Origin: Sneathiella sp.
GTDB taxonomy: Bacteria > Pseudomonadota > Alphaproteobacteria > Sneathiellales > Sneathiellaceae
Reading direction: 5' to 3'
Assembly (NCBI RefSeq): GCF_002694385.1
Contig: NZ_NZMB01000016.1
Coordinates: 9,275 to 73,274, forward strand
Length of the DNA stretch: 64,000 bases
The notes below the pieces were generated by a model. The model ran no database searches. It was not told the origin of the DNA and worked only from the letters and a program-made list of their open reading frames with translations. The translations under genes were made by a program, and so were the position numbers. Below, one piece after another: positions 51,988 through 62,989 of this stretch; within the stretch, counting starts at the first letter, position 1, and each line of letters begins with the position of its first letter.

Positions 51988-53482
51988 CCCCTTATATCTT
52001 CCTAAAACTAGGAAGTTGGATGGCTTGCGTCAATGGATTGCGCGCCTGTTATTTCTTGGCCTGCTGCCGTCTCTGCTGCTTTCCGCCTGTGGCGGGCCCA
52101 GCGTTCCACTCGGCCAGATCGGTAATGTGGAGGGCGACCTCGGCGGCGCTGCTTCGGATGAGCCGCGTGCCACCCTCGTTGCGGAAGACATCCTTGCCTC
52201 CGGCGGCACAGCGGCGGATGCCGCCACCGCCCTTTATTTTACGCTGGCCGTTACCTATCCGGTTGCGGCTTCGCTTGGCGGCGGCGGGGAATGCATTGTC
52301 TATGACACCAAGACCAACAAGCTCGAAAATCTGCAATTCTTCAATCAGTCACCTGCCGCGGGCGGCGCCATCGCCATTCCCGGCAATATTCGTGGCATGG
52401 CGGCGTTGCAGGCCCGCTACGGCCGCCTTGAATGGTCTCAACTCCTCGCCCCGGCCGAACAGATCGCCGCCTTTGGCGAGCCGCTCTCCCGCGCCCAGCA
52501 TATGGCCATGGTCGTCAACCGGAACCAATTCATCCTCGACTATAACATCCGCAATATCTTCACCGACAAAGACGGTAATTTTGTGGCTGAGGGTACCCGT
52601 CTGCGGCAGGTGCGGCTGGCAGCCCTGTTATCGGCCCTGCGCTCTGAAGGCGGCGCCTCCTTCTACACCGGCAACTGGGCGCGCACCTTTGTTGAAGATG
52701 CCCGCATCGCCGGCGGCGACATCACCGTCTCGGACATGGTGAATTACAAGCCCGTCTGGCAGGACGCGCGCAGCTTCCGCGTTGACAGCAACATGGTCGG
52801 ATTGTCCACCGGACGATCCGGCGAGCTGTTCGAAACCCTTTGGAAATCACTCTATGACGGCAAGGGTATTCTCGGTGTCAATGTGTCCATTCCGGAAATC
52901 GATATCGCCCGGCAAACGGCGGAGCTTTTCTCGAAAGTACCGGATATATCACCGTTCATCAGCTACGGCACCACATCCTTCGTCACGTCCGATAACCAGG
53001 GCGGGGCAGTGGCCTGCGTCGTCGGCCTCGGCTTCCCTTTCGGGAGTGGCCAGATGGGTGAAATCAGCGGTATTGTCATGGCCGGAAACCAGGGGGCGGA
53101 CATGCGCGAATTTGCCGCCTCTCCCATGATCATGGCCAATATCACGAACAAGGATATTTATTATGCAGGGGCGGCCTCCGGCGGGGCCGTCGCAACGGTG
53201 GCGACCGTCTCGACGGCGCTCAATGTGCTGGCGCAGGGACAGGCACTCGATCCGGCAATTGAGGCGCCGCGCCTCTTCACCATGGGACCGCGGCTTCCGC
53301 TGCTGTATGAATCCGCTATGGCCGCTGAGGATGTGGCGGCATTGCAAAGCGAATTTCCCGCCGCCGTGGAAGTGGACCGGCTGGCGTCTGTCAACGCCAT
53401 CTACTGCCGGGATGGCAAGCTGTTCAACTGTATTTCCCGTCATGATCCACGCGGCTACGGCCTGTCGCTGGTCGGCAATTAG
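51965..53482 (+). CDS. gamma-glutamyltransferase-like lipoprotein (start 51965 ATG or 52016 TTG)
   Basis: Lipobox LLSACGG; VAEDILASGGTAADAATALYFTLAVTYPVAASLGGGGE; GTTSFVTSD aligned with the GGT TTHxS nucleophile motif. Confidence 0.75.
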   Translation: MRLIKKNIPLYLPKTRKLDGLRQWIARLLFLGLLPSLLLSACGGPSVPLGQIGNVEGDLGGAASDEPRATLVAEDILASGGTAADAATALYFTLAVTYPVAASLGGGGECIVYDTKTNKLENLQFFNQSPAAGGAIAIPGNIRGMAALQARYGRLEWSQLLAPAEQIAAFGEPLSRAQHMAMVVNRNQFILDYNIRNIFTDKDGNFVAEGTRLRQVRLAALLSALRSEGGASFYTGNWARTFVEDARIAGGDITVSDMVNYKPVWQDARSFRVDSNMVGLSTGRSGELFETLWKSLYDGKGILGVNVSIPEIDIARQTAELFSKVPDISPFISYGTTSFVTSDNQGGAVACVVGLGFPFGSGQMGEISGIVMAGNQGADMREFAASPMIMANITNKDIYYAGAASGGAVATVATVSTALNVLAQGQALDPAIEAPRLFTMGPRLPLLYESAMAAEDVAALQSEFPAAVEVDRLASVNAIYCRDGKLFNCISRHDPRGYGLSLVGN

Positions 53483-53494
53483 GATTGCAGGCGG

Positions 53495-54649
53495 ATGACA
53501 CAGTCCAAGGGCCCCGAAATCAGCCCCTTCATCGTCATGGAAGTCATGAAAGCCGCCGCAATGCGGGAAGAACAGGGCGGTGAGGTGATCCATATGGAGG
53601 TCGGACAACCCGGCACAAAAGCCCCCGCGAAGGTGTTGGCGGCGGCGCGTGCGGCGCTCGATCAGCAGCTTATCGGTTATACGGGCGCCCTCGGGATCCC
53701 CGAGTTGCGGGAGGCTATTTCACGCCATTACCGGGATTTTTATGGCGCCACAGTGCCCGCAAATCGCATCATCGTCACCACCGGCTCATCCGGCGCCTTT
53801 CTGCTCAGTTTTCTATCCGCTTTTAAGACGGGGGACCGTGTTGTCCTGGCGGAGCCCGGCTATCCCGCCTATCGCAATATCCTGACGGCGCTGGGGCGCT
53901 CACCCCTCGGGCTGCCCTGCGGGGCGGAAACCAATTTTCAGCCAACGCCAGAGTTGCTGGACAGGCTGGACGAACCGCTGCAAGGACTGCTGGTCGCAAG
54001 CCCGTCAAACCCGACCGGCACCATGATCCATGAAAGGGAAATGCGGGCGCTTGTCGATTATTGTAAAGACAGGGGTCTGCAATTCATCTCCGACGAGATT
54101 TATCACGGCATCTGCTATGACGAAGCGGCGGTGACCGCGTTGCAATTCACCGATGAGGCAATTGTCATTAACAGCTTTTCGAAATTCTTTTCGATGACTG
54201 GCTGGCGGCTCGGCTGGATGGTGGTGCCGGAGCGGCTGCTCGACCTCTGCGAGAAGCTGGCGCAAAATCTATTTATCTCGCCGCCCGCGCTCAGCCAGTA
54301 TGCCGCTGTCGCTGCCTTTGACTGCCATGATGAGATTGCGGCCAATGTGGCGGTCTATGCCCGTAATCGTGACTTGCTGTTGCGGGAATTTCCAAAGCTG
54401 GGGCTGAGCCGACTGGCGGCCGCCGACGGCGCTTTTTACCTCTATGCGGATGTGCGGGATTATACCAATGATTCCGTCGAATTCTGCAAGCGGATGCTGC
54501 ATGAGACGGGAGTGGCGGCAACACCGGGCGTCGATTTCGATCCGCATCGCGGCCATGTCTATGTGCGGTTTTCCTTCGCCGGGACGACCGAGGCCATGGA
54601 ACGGGCGGTTGCGGCCCTCAAAAACTGGCCGGCGCTCAGAAAATCATAG
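53495..54649 (+). CDS. class I/II PLP-dependent aminotransferase
   Basis: VTTGSSGAFLLSFLSAFKTGDRVVLAEPGYPAYRNIL, VASPSNPTGTMIHE, FISDEIYHGICYD, NSFSKFFSMTGWRLGWMV. Confidence 0.94.
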   Translation: MTQSKGPEISPFIVMEVMKAAAMREEQGGEVIHMEVGQPGTKAPAKVLAAARAALDQQLIGYTGALGIPELREAISRHYRDFYGATVPANRIIVTTGSSGAFLLSFLSAFKTGDRVVLAEPGYPAYRNILTALGRSPLGLPCGAETNFQPTPELLDRLDEPLQGLLVASPSNPTGTMIHEREMRALVDYCKDRGLQFISDEIYHGICYDEAAVTALQFTDEAIVINSFSKFFSMTGWRLGWMVVPERLLDLCEKLAQNLFISPPALSQYAAVAAFDCHDEIAANVAVYARNRDLLLREFPKLGLSRLAAADGAFYLYADVRDYTNDSVEFCKRMLHETGVAATPGVDFDPHRGHVYVRFSFAGTTEAMERAVAALKNWPALRKS

Positions 54650-54702
54650 GCCTTTCTGACACGCCACTTTGCAATGATCCACAGGCAAGCTTGCATCTGG
54701 CG

Positions 54703-54732
54703 AAAAAAAGGGGGCTTGTGCCCCCTTTTCCG
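54703..54732. terminator. hairpin terminator between the convergent aminotransferase and rne
   Basis: AAAAAAAGGGGG-cttgtg-CCCCCTTTTCC. Confidence 0.75.
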
Positions 54733-54772
54733 TTTTCATTTAATGTGATTGCCAGGAGCTAATCTCTCGGCA

Positions 54773-57553
54773 TCAGCCGCGCCGCCACCAACCGCGTCGC
54801 TTCGGCTTTGCCTCGCTCGACGTTGTTTCCTCAACCGCTCCCTCATTGACCAGCGTCACAGAGACAGGTTTTTCCGAAATTTCGGTAGTATCGGCCACCG
54901 CCGTATCAGCCGGCGCTTTCGCAGTTTCGGGTGCAGAGGTAGGCATATCATCCGCTTTTGCCGCGGCTTTGGAGGCCGGTTTGGACGCGTCTTCTTTCGC
55001 CTCCGCCGCGCTTTCCCCGTTCACATCGGCTTCCGTTGTTTCCGCCTCGGCTTTCTTGGTGGTCCGCCGACGACGGGCGGGGGCTTTCTTTTTCGGCTTT
55101 TCTTCCTCTTCCATTTCCGCATTCGCGGAAGAGGCGGGTTCGGAGACTGTCTCTGCGGCAGGTTCTGCTTCGGCCGCTGTCGCCTTGCGGCGGGTGCGGC
55201 GTGGCTTTTTAACCTCAACCGGCTCTTCCGCCGCTTGTGCATCCGTCCCCTGCAGCGGCGTATCCGGCGATGCGTCCGCCGTTTCCCCGGCAGTCTGTGG
55301 CGCAGCCGTCTGCTCCTCTGCGGCAGGGGCACTATCCCCCTCCGTCACCGTAATTGGAATATGAACAGACGCCTGATCATCGGCAGTATCGCCCTGTGTG
55401 GCTGTCTCCTCAAGGACGGTGCGTCCGCCTTCGCCGTCCTCTGCATGGCGCGCCTCATCACTCGTCGCTGTGCGGGAGCGACGGCGACCGCCGCGTTTGC
55501 CGCGACGGCGGCGTTTCGGCTCCTGGGCGTCCTCGTCGCTATCAGAGGGATGACCCTCACGCGGTTCCGCCTTCTGACTTTCCGACGCGCCCGCCTCAGT
55601 CGCGGCAGATTCGTCCCGGGGCTTACGGCGGCGACGGCGGCGGCGGCGTTTGGAAGAACTGCCATCTTCGTCTTCATTGCCTTGGCTGCGGGCGGGCTTT
55701 TCCTCTTCGTCCTCTTCCTCGTCCTCATCCTCCGCAATGGGGGAGGCGGTATAGGCCGCTGCAACCTCACGTGAGACAGGGGTCAGCTCGCCCGGTTTGC
55801 CCTTTTCCCGGTCCATCTTGTAATCATTCATATTGATGGTAGGATCGGCAAGGATCAGAATGGTGATACCATAGAGGTTTTCCAGTTCCTGAATGACCGC
55901 GCGCTTCTGATTCAGCAGGTATATCGCCACCTCCGTATGAACGGAAACAGTGATCTTGCTGCTGCGTTCGCGCACGCCTTCCTCTTCCAGCGTGCGGATA
56001 ATCAGCAGTGCCGTGGATTCGATAGAGCGCACAAAACCGGATCCGCCGCAGGTATGGCAGATTGTCGTGCTGGTTTCCAGGAAACTCGGCCGCAGGCGCT
56101 GACGCGACATTTCCATCAGGCCAAAGGGGCTAATCCGTCCCACCTGAATACGCGCCCGGTCGGATTTGAGACAATCCTTCATCCGACGTTCCACCGCCCG
56201 GTTATTACGGTTGTCGTCCATATCGATAAAATCGATGACGATCAGACCGGCCAAATCGCGCAGGCGAAGCTGACGGGCAATTTCTTCGGCCGCCTCCAGA
56301 TTGGTCTTCGTCGCCGTATCCTCGACATTGCGCTCCCGCGTGGCCTTGCCGGAGTTCACATCGATGGAGACAAGCGCCTCGGTCGGGTTGATAACAATAT
56401 AACCGCCGGATTTGAGCTGCACCTCGGGATGATACATGGAGGCGAACTGCTGCTCCACCTGAAAGCGATGGAAGAGGGGGATCTTGTCCTTGTAGGGCTG
56501 CACCTTCTTCGCATGGCTCGGCATCAGCTTGCGCATGAAATCCTTGGCGACCTTGTAGCCCTCGTCGCCTTCAACCAGAACCTCACTGATATCCTTATCA
56601 TAGAGGTCGCGGATGCAACGCTTGATGAGGTTCGCCTCCTCATAGACGCAGAAGGGCGCAATGGATTTCAGCGTCAGTTCGCGAATATCGTCCCACAAGC
56701 GCATGAGAAATTCATAATCACGCTTGATCTCGACCTTGGTGCGGCTGAGACCTGCCGTGCGGATGATCACGCCGATACCTTTGGGAACATCCAGCTCATT
56801 GGCAATTTTCTTCAGGCGCTTGCGATCCGCCGGGGCGCTGATTTTACGGCTGATTCCGCCGCCCCGTCCGGTGTTGGGCATCAGCACGCTGTAACGGCCA
56901 GGCAGGGAGATATAGGTGGTCAGGGCCGCGCCCTTATTGCCGCGCTCTTCCTTGACGACCTGCACCAGCAGAATCTGCCGCCGCTTGATGACTTCCTGGA
57001 TTTTGTAATGCCGCCGTGACGGGACCGGACGCCGACCCTCAATCTCATCCTCCCCGCCGAGACTTTCCACATAGTCCGTCTCGCCGCTATCAACCTCTTC
57101 GGGACCGCCATGCTCGTCCGGATCGTCGGCCGCGGAGGTATTTTCGTTCTTCTCGGCAACGACTTCCTCGCCAGCGGCGCCAGCCTCAGCCTTTCCATCT
57201 GCGGATTTGCCCCCGGCGTCCGTCTGTTCCAGTTCGGCCTCTTCAAGGTCGCTGGCTTCGAGCTCTTCGGCGGCTTCCTGTTCGATCAGCGCTTCGCGAT
57301 CGGCAATAGGAAGCTGATAATAATCAGGATGAATTTCATTGAAGGGAAGAAAACCGTGGCGATTACCGCCATATTCTACAAAAGCCGCCTGTAGCGAGGG
57401 TTCGACCCGGGTGACTTTTGCGAGATAAATATTGCCTTTAAGCTGTTTTTTTGAGGCCGTCTCGTAATCAAATTCTTCGAGACGGGTGCCTTTAACTATT
57501 ACGACGCGTGTCTCTTCCTCGTGAGACGCGTCGATCAGCATACGCGTAGCCAT
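54773..57553 (-). CDS. rne: ribonuclease E/G
   Basis: RMLIDASHEEETRVVIVKGTRLEEFDYET, LAGLIVIDFIDMDDNRNNRAVERRMKDCLKSDRARIQVGRISPFGLMEMSRQRLRPS, CHTCGGSG zinc link; long acidic/basic low-complexity C-terminal tail. Confidence 0.96.
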   Translation of the reverse strand: MATRMLIDASHEEETRVVIVKGTRLEEFDYETASKKQLKGNIYLAKVTRVEPSLQAAFVEYGGNRHGFLPFNEIHPDYYQLPIADREALIEQEAAEELEASDLEEAELEQTDAGGKSADGKAEAGAAGEEVVAEKNENTSAADDPDEHGGPEEVDSGETDYVESLGGEDEIEGRRPVPSRRHYKIQEVIKRRQILLVQVVKEERGNKGAALTTYISLPGRYSVLMPNTGRGGGISRKISAPADRKRLKKIANELDVPKGIGVIIRTAGLSRTKVEIKRDYEFLMRLWDDIRELTLKSIAPFCVYEEANLIKRCIRDLYDKDISEVLVEGDEGYKVAKDFMRKLMPSHAKKVQPYKDKIPLFHRFQVEQQFASMYHPEVQLKSGGYIVINPTEALVSIDVNSGKATRERNVEDTATKTNLEAAEEIARQLRLRDLAGLIVIDFIDMDDNRNNRAVERRMKDCLKSDRARIQVGRISPFGLMEMSRQRLRPSFLETSTTICHTCGGSGFVRSIESTALLIIRTLEEEGVRERSSKITVSVHTEVAIYLLNQKRAVIQELENLYGITILILADPTINMNDYKMDREKGKPGELTPVSREVAAAYTASPIAEDEDEEEDEEEKPARSQGNEDEDGSSSKRRRRRRRRKPRDESAATEAGASESQKAEPREGHPSDSDEDAQEPKRRRRGKRGGRRRSRTATSDEARHAEDGEGGRTVLEETATQGDTADDQASVHIPITVTEGDSAPAAEEQTAAPQTAGETADASPDTPLQGTDAQAAEEPVEVKKPRRTRRKATAAEAEPAAETVSEPASSANAEMEEEEKPKKKAPARRRRTTKKAEAETTEADVNGESAAEAKEDASKPASKAAAKADDMPTSAPETAKAPADTAVADTTEISEKPVSVTLVNEGAVEETTSSEAKPKRRGWWRRG

Positions 57554-58059
57554 ACTTTAGCTCCAAGACTGCATATCCTCCCTATGAGCACAGAGGATAT
57601 GAGCCGATTTCTGAGGAAATCGTCGGCGCCGCCCGCTTGTTCTCGACATGATCTGAAGTACGCCTTGCCGAGGCGGCTTTAATTTCCGGCTGCCGGAACC
57701 CGTTTTCGCCATTGAAAACGGGAACGATTTCTGTTTCACCTAATTTTCACTGCATTGTCTTAAGCGCTGCTGCCTGACGCTCCGGGGATTGACGACCTGT
57801 CAATGCCTACAAAAGCTGTCGGTAACGGCGCCGTCCTGCCTCATATATATGAGATCAGGAACTGACCACAGGAACTCACGCGTATATGATAGCGCCATTG
57901 CCACTTTCATACCAAGTGAATAATGACACGGGGTGAAAAATATTCGTGATATGTCGCCCGAGTGCATTGATTAGCGCCGCCGAAGCCGTTAATTTGGGAT
58001 ATTCGGCGGCGATTGGCCGCAAAATGCGTAGCGTAAATTTATTTGATCCGGATATGGAT

Positions 58060-59253
58060 ATGGTTCGTCGCTTTTTCCGCGCCTCCCTGATGTTGCTGCT
58101 CATGTGCTGGGGCGTGTTGCAACCCGGCACTGCTCCGGCGGCTCCCCCCCTTGAGGTGTCCGCCGTTCGCCTCGGATTGCATGAGGACAAGACACGCTTC
58201 GTCATGGAGATGAGCGCTGCGCCCGCCTATGACATCTTCCTGCTCGCCGATCCCTATCGCATCGTTATCGATCTGCCGCAGGTGAACTGGAATGCCGGAG
58301 AGGGAACTGCCGAGAGAAAAGGCGTGATCGAGAATTACCGCTGGGGGCTATTCAAGAAGGACACGTCACGCGTCGTGCTGGATGTTGCCGGGCCGGTCAA
58401 GATATTGCAGGCCGTGACGCTGCCGCCCGCCTCGGGCAAGCCGTGGCGTTTTTTCATAGATATCCAGAAAACGGACGAGGCGGCCTTTCGCGCCGCACTG
58501 GCGGAGCACCGGCAAAATCAGGAGCCCGAGCAGGTCGCCCTTGTCGCCCCGCCGCCGACCGAAGCCCGCAAATACACGATTGTAGTGGATGCCGGACATG
58601 GGGGTATTGACCCCGGCGCCATCGGCAAAAGCGGAGTGTATGAGAAAAAAATCACCCTCGCCGTATCCCGCAAGATCCGCGATCTTCTGAAGAAAAACCC
58701 AAAATATACCGTGCTGATGACACGCGATGACGACATTTTCCTCAGCCTGCGCGAACGGGTCGCCGTCGGACGCCATGCGGGGGCCGATCTGTTTGTCTCA
58801 ATCCATGCCGATTCGATCAGCCGTCCGGATTTTCGCGGCGCGGCGGTCTATACCCTGTCTGAAAACGCCTCCGACGATGAGGCGGCGGAGCTTGCCAAGG
58901 AAGAAAACAAATCCGATCTGATCGCCGGTGTCGATCTCAGCGCTCAGGATGATACGGTGCAGGGTATTCTGATTGACCTGGCGCAGCGCGAGACCAAGAA
59001 TTTCTCCGTCAAATTTGCGGAAATGCTGACGCCGGAGATTGCCCGCTCGGGCATGAAGGTGCGGGGACGGTCGCATCGTTTCGCCGGGTTCCGGGTGTTG
59101 AAAGCCCCGGATGTGCCCTCGGTACTGGTGGAGCTCGGCTATCTTTCCAATCGCGAAGATGAACGTATTCTGAAATCCGGTGCCGGACAGCAAAATCTGG
59201 CGGAAGCCATTGCCGCCGCTGTTGACAAATATTTCGAAACAGTCGATCCGTAA
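58060..59253 (+). CDS. N-acetylmuramoyl-L-alanine amidase with AMIN domain (AmiC-like)
   Basis: Signal peptide; AMIN-like VSAVRLGLHEDKTRFVMEMSAAPAYDIFLLADPYRIVIDLPQ; TIVVDAGHGGIDPGAIGKSGVYEKKITLAVSRKI; SIHADS; VELGYLSNREDE. Confidence 0.94.
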   Translation: MVRRFFRASLMLLLMCWGVLQPGTAPAAPPLEVSAVRLGLHEDKTRFVMEMSAAPAYDIFLLADPYRIVIDLPQVNWNAGEGTAERKGVIENYRWGLFKKDTSRVVLDVAGPVKILQAVTLPPASGKPWRFFIDIQKTDEAAFRAALAEHRQNQEPEQVALVAPPPTEARKYTIVVDAGHGGIDPGAIGKSGVYEKKITLAVSRKIRDLLKKNPKYTVLMTRDDDIFLSLRERVAVGRHAGADLFVSIHADSISRPDFRGAAVYTLSENASDDEAAELAKEENKSDLIAGVDLSAQDDTVQGILIDLAQRETKNFSVKFAEMLTPEIARSGMKVRGRSHRFAGFRVLKAPDVPSVLVELGYLSNREDERILKSGAGQQNLAEAIAAAVDKYFETVDP

Positions 59254-59360
59254 GCCGCCGCCGTCATATGACGACGGAATGAAAAATTATATTTTGCCTG
59301 AAAATAGCCAAATCTGTTCTATATTCACTGAACGGACAAGTGATTGAGAACCCTGTGCCC

Positions 59361-61817
59361 ATGAAGCGTTTTGCCAAATTCCTGTTCTTGAGTGTCACCC
59401 TGCTGCTGATTTTCGGCGTGCTGGCGGCGGGCGTGATCGGCTATGGATTTTATCACTTCGGCAGGGGCCTGCCGGAATATGATCAACTGACTAAATACGA
59501 ACCACCGGTGATGACCCGTGTTCACGCGGCCGACGGCGGGCTGATTGCCGAATATGCGCATCAGCGGCGCCTGTTCGTGCCCATTGATACCATCCCGGAT
59601 ATTGTCAAACAGGCCTTTATCGCCGCGGAAGACCAGAATTATTACAGCCATCCCGGCGTCGATTTTCAGGGCATCGCCCGCGCGCTTTTCACAAACATCA
59701 AGAATATCGGGCAGGGGCGGCGACCGGTCGGCGCGTCCACCATCACCCAGCAGGTCGCGAAAAACATGCTGCTGACCAACGAGGTTTCCTATGAGCGCAA
59801 GGCGAAGGAAGCAATCCTGGCGCTGCGTATCAACCGGGCCCTCTCGAAAGATCAGGTGCTGGAACTCTATCTCAATGAAATCTATCTCGGCCACCGTGCC
59901 TATGGCGTGGCGGCGGCGGCCCTTTACTATTTCGACAAATCCCTCGACCAGCTCACCATTGCCGAGGCCGCCTATCTCGGCGCGTTGCCGAAAGCACCCA
60001 ATAATTATAACCCTTTCCGCTTTCCCAAACGGGCGATGGAACGGCGTGACTATGTGATTGGCCGCCTGCTGGAAGATGGCTATATCACCACGGATCAGGC
60101 GGAAGAGGCCTATGCCACGCCGCTGATCGCCCGCGAAGGTGGCGACGCGCAGGTGATCCGGGCGGAATGGTTCGTCGAACAGGTGCGGCGCGAACTCTAT
60201 AACATATATGGCGAGAAGGCGCTTTACGATGGCGGTCTTTCCGTGCGCGCCACCATGCAGACCACCCTGCAGAAGACGGGCGAAGCCGTACTCCGCAAGG
60301 GATTACGTGATTATGATCGCCGTCACGGCTGGCGCGGCCCTCTTTCCTCAATCGAAGTGGGGGAAGATTGGGCCGTGCAGATGATCAAATTTCCGCGACC
60401 CAAGGGACTTGGCGACTGGCCGATGGCGGTGGTCCTGAAGCTGACCGGAGAAGCAGCAGAGATCGGCTTTGCCGATACAACCAAGGGACAAATTCTGCTG
60501 GAAGATATGGACTGGGCGCGCGAGTTTCAGGGCGTGGATCAAAGAGGCCCCGCCGTGAAAGCACCCGCCGATGTACTGAAAGTTGGCGACATCATCGCCG
60601 TTTCACCGAAGGAGGGAGCGAAAGCAACCGAGCGTCTCTTTGCCCTTGAACAGATCCCGAAAGTCTCCGGCGCGCTGGTCGCCATGGACCCGCATACCGG
60701 CCGCGTTCACGCCCTGGTTGGAGGCTGGAGCGCCGACACCTCCCAGTTCAATCGCGCAGTGCAAGCCTATCGCCAGCCCGGTTCGGCCTTCAAGCCCTTC
60801 GTCTACGCGGCGGCGCTCGATAACGGTTTCACGCCTGCTGACAAGGTGATGGATGGACCTTTCGTGCTGACCCAGCCGAATGGCGAACGCTGGAAGCCAT
60901 CCAACTACTCGAACCGCTTCTATGGGCCGAGTACATTGCGCCTTGGGATCGAGAAATCGCGCAACCTGATGACCGTGCGGCTCGCCCGCGCCATCGGGAT
61001 GGAGCCGGTAGTCGATTATGCCCGCCGTTTCGGCATTACCGATAATCTGATGCCGACGCTGTCCATGGCCCTCGGTGCCGGGGAAACAACGCTGCTGCGC
61101 CTCACCACCGCCTATGCGGAGCTGGTCAATGGCGGCAAGCAGATCACGCCGACCCTCATCGACCGCGTGCAGGATCGCCGCGGCAAGACCATCTACCGTC
61201 ATGATGATCGTGCGTGCGAGAGCTGCAATGTCGCCGAATGGAACAATCAGGAAGCGCCGCAGCTCCCCGATAACCGCGAACAGATTCTGCCCGCCACCAC
61301 GGCCTATCAGGTCGTTTCCATGCTCGAAGGCGTGATTGAGCGGGGCACCGGACGTTCCATCAGCGTGATCGGCAAACCGCTCGGCGGCAAGACCGGCACC
61401 ACCAATGACAGCAATGATGCCTGGTTCGTCGGCTTTTCGCCCGATCTCGCCGTCGGCGTCTATGTCGGCTTCGATACCCCGCAAAGCCTTGGCCAGCGGG
61501 AGACCGGCTCTTCCGTCGCAGCCCCGATCTTCCGGGATTTCATGGCCGCCGCATTGCAAGACCAACCTGCCACCCCCTTCCGCGTGCCCGAAGGCATTCG
61601 CCTTGTCCGCATTAACGAGCAAACCGGCGAGCCCGCAAGACGCGGTGACAAGAATGTCATCTGGGAAGCCTTCAAGGCCACGACCGGCAGCCTCAGTAGC
61701 AGGGGCGTGCTGGATGGCTCGGAAGGGGGCGGCTTTGCCCCCGCCGCCGCGAATACGGATGAAACGCCCCGTTCTTCCGGCGGTACTATCCGGTCCGGCA
61801 CGGGCGGGCTTTACTGA
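59361..61817 (+). CDS. mrcA: penicillin-binding protein 1A (bifunctional)
   Basis: AFIAAEDQNYYSHPGVDFQGIARALFTNI, GASTITQQVAKNMLL, GSAFKPFVYAAAL (SxxK), KTGTTNDSNDAWFVGFS (KTGT). Confidence 0.95.
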   Translation: MKRFAKFLFLSVTLLLIFGVLAAGVIGYGFYHFGRGLPEYDQLTKYEPPVMTRVHAADGGLIAEYAHQRRLFVPIDTIPDIVKQAFIAAEDQNYYSHPGVDFQGIARALFTNIKNIGQGRRPVGASTITQQVAKNMLLTNEVSYERKAKEAILALRINRALSKDQVLELYLNEIYLGHRAYGVAAAALYYFDKSLDQLTIAEAAYLGALPKAPNNYNPFRFPKRAMERRDYVIGRLLEDGYITTDQAEEAYATPLIAREGGDAQVIRAEWFVEQVRRELYNIYGEKALYDGGLSVRATMQTTLQKTGEAVLRKGLRDYDRRHGWRGPLSSIEVGEDWAVQMIKFPRPKGLGDWPMAVVLKLTGEAAEIGFADTTKGQILLEDMDWAREFQGVDQRGPAVKAPADVLKVGDIIAVSPKEGAKATERLFALEQIPKVSGALVAMDPHTGRVHALVGGWSADTSQFNRAVQAYRQPGSAFKPFVYAAALDNGFTPADKVMDGPFVLTQPNGERWKPSNYSNRFYGPSTLRLGIEKSRNLMTVRLARAIGMEPVVDYARRFGITDNLMPTLSMALGAGETTLLRLTTAYAELVNGGKQITPTLIDRVQDRRGKTIYRHDDRACESCNVAEWNNQEAPQLPDNREQILPATTAYQVVSMLEGVIERGTGRSISVIGKPLGGKTGTTNDSNDAWFVGFSPDLAVGVYVGFDTPQSLGQRETGSSVAAPIFRDFMAAALQDQPATPFRVPEGIRLVRINEQTGEPARRGDKNVIWEAFKATTGSLSSRGVLDGSEGGGFAPAAANTDETPRSSGGTIRSGTGGLY

Positions 61818-61871
61818 TCCGGATTTTCGGATTACCTTCCGGCGAAAATTACCGATAGTGTGGAGTTAAGA

Positions 61872-62988
<1,117 letters not shown>

Positions 62989-62989
62989 A

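Noticed and set aside
54749-55774. 341-aa ORF opposite the rne C-terminal tail
   Set aside because: Gly/Arg/Phe-rich antisense of the acidic/basic low-complexity RNase E tail; no independent support.
54773-55800. Low-complexity Ala/Glu/Lys/Arg-rich C-terminus of RNase E as a repeat element
   Set aside because: Ordinary intrinsically disordered RNase E tail; expected in this family.
59262-59273. cgtcatatgacg 12-bp palindrome between the amidase and PBP1A genes
   Set aside because: Perfect but short and isolated; could be a weak hairpin. No family or regulator to attach it to.
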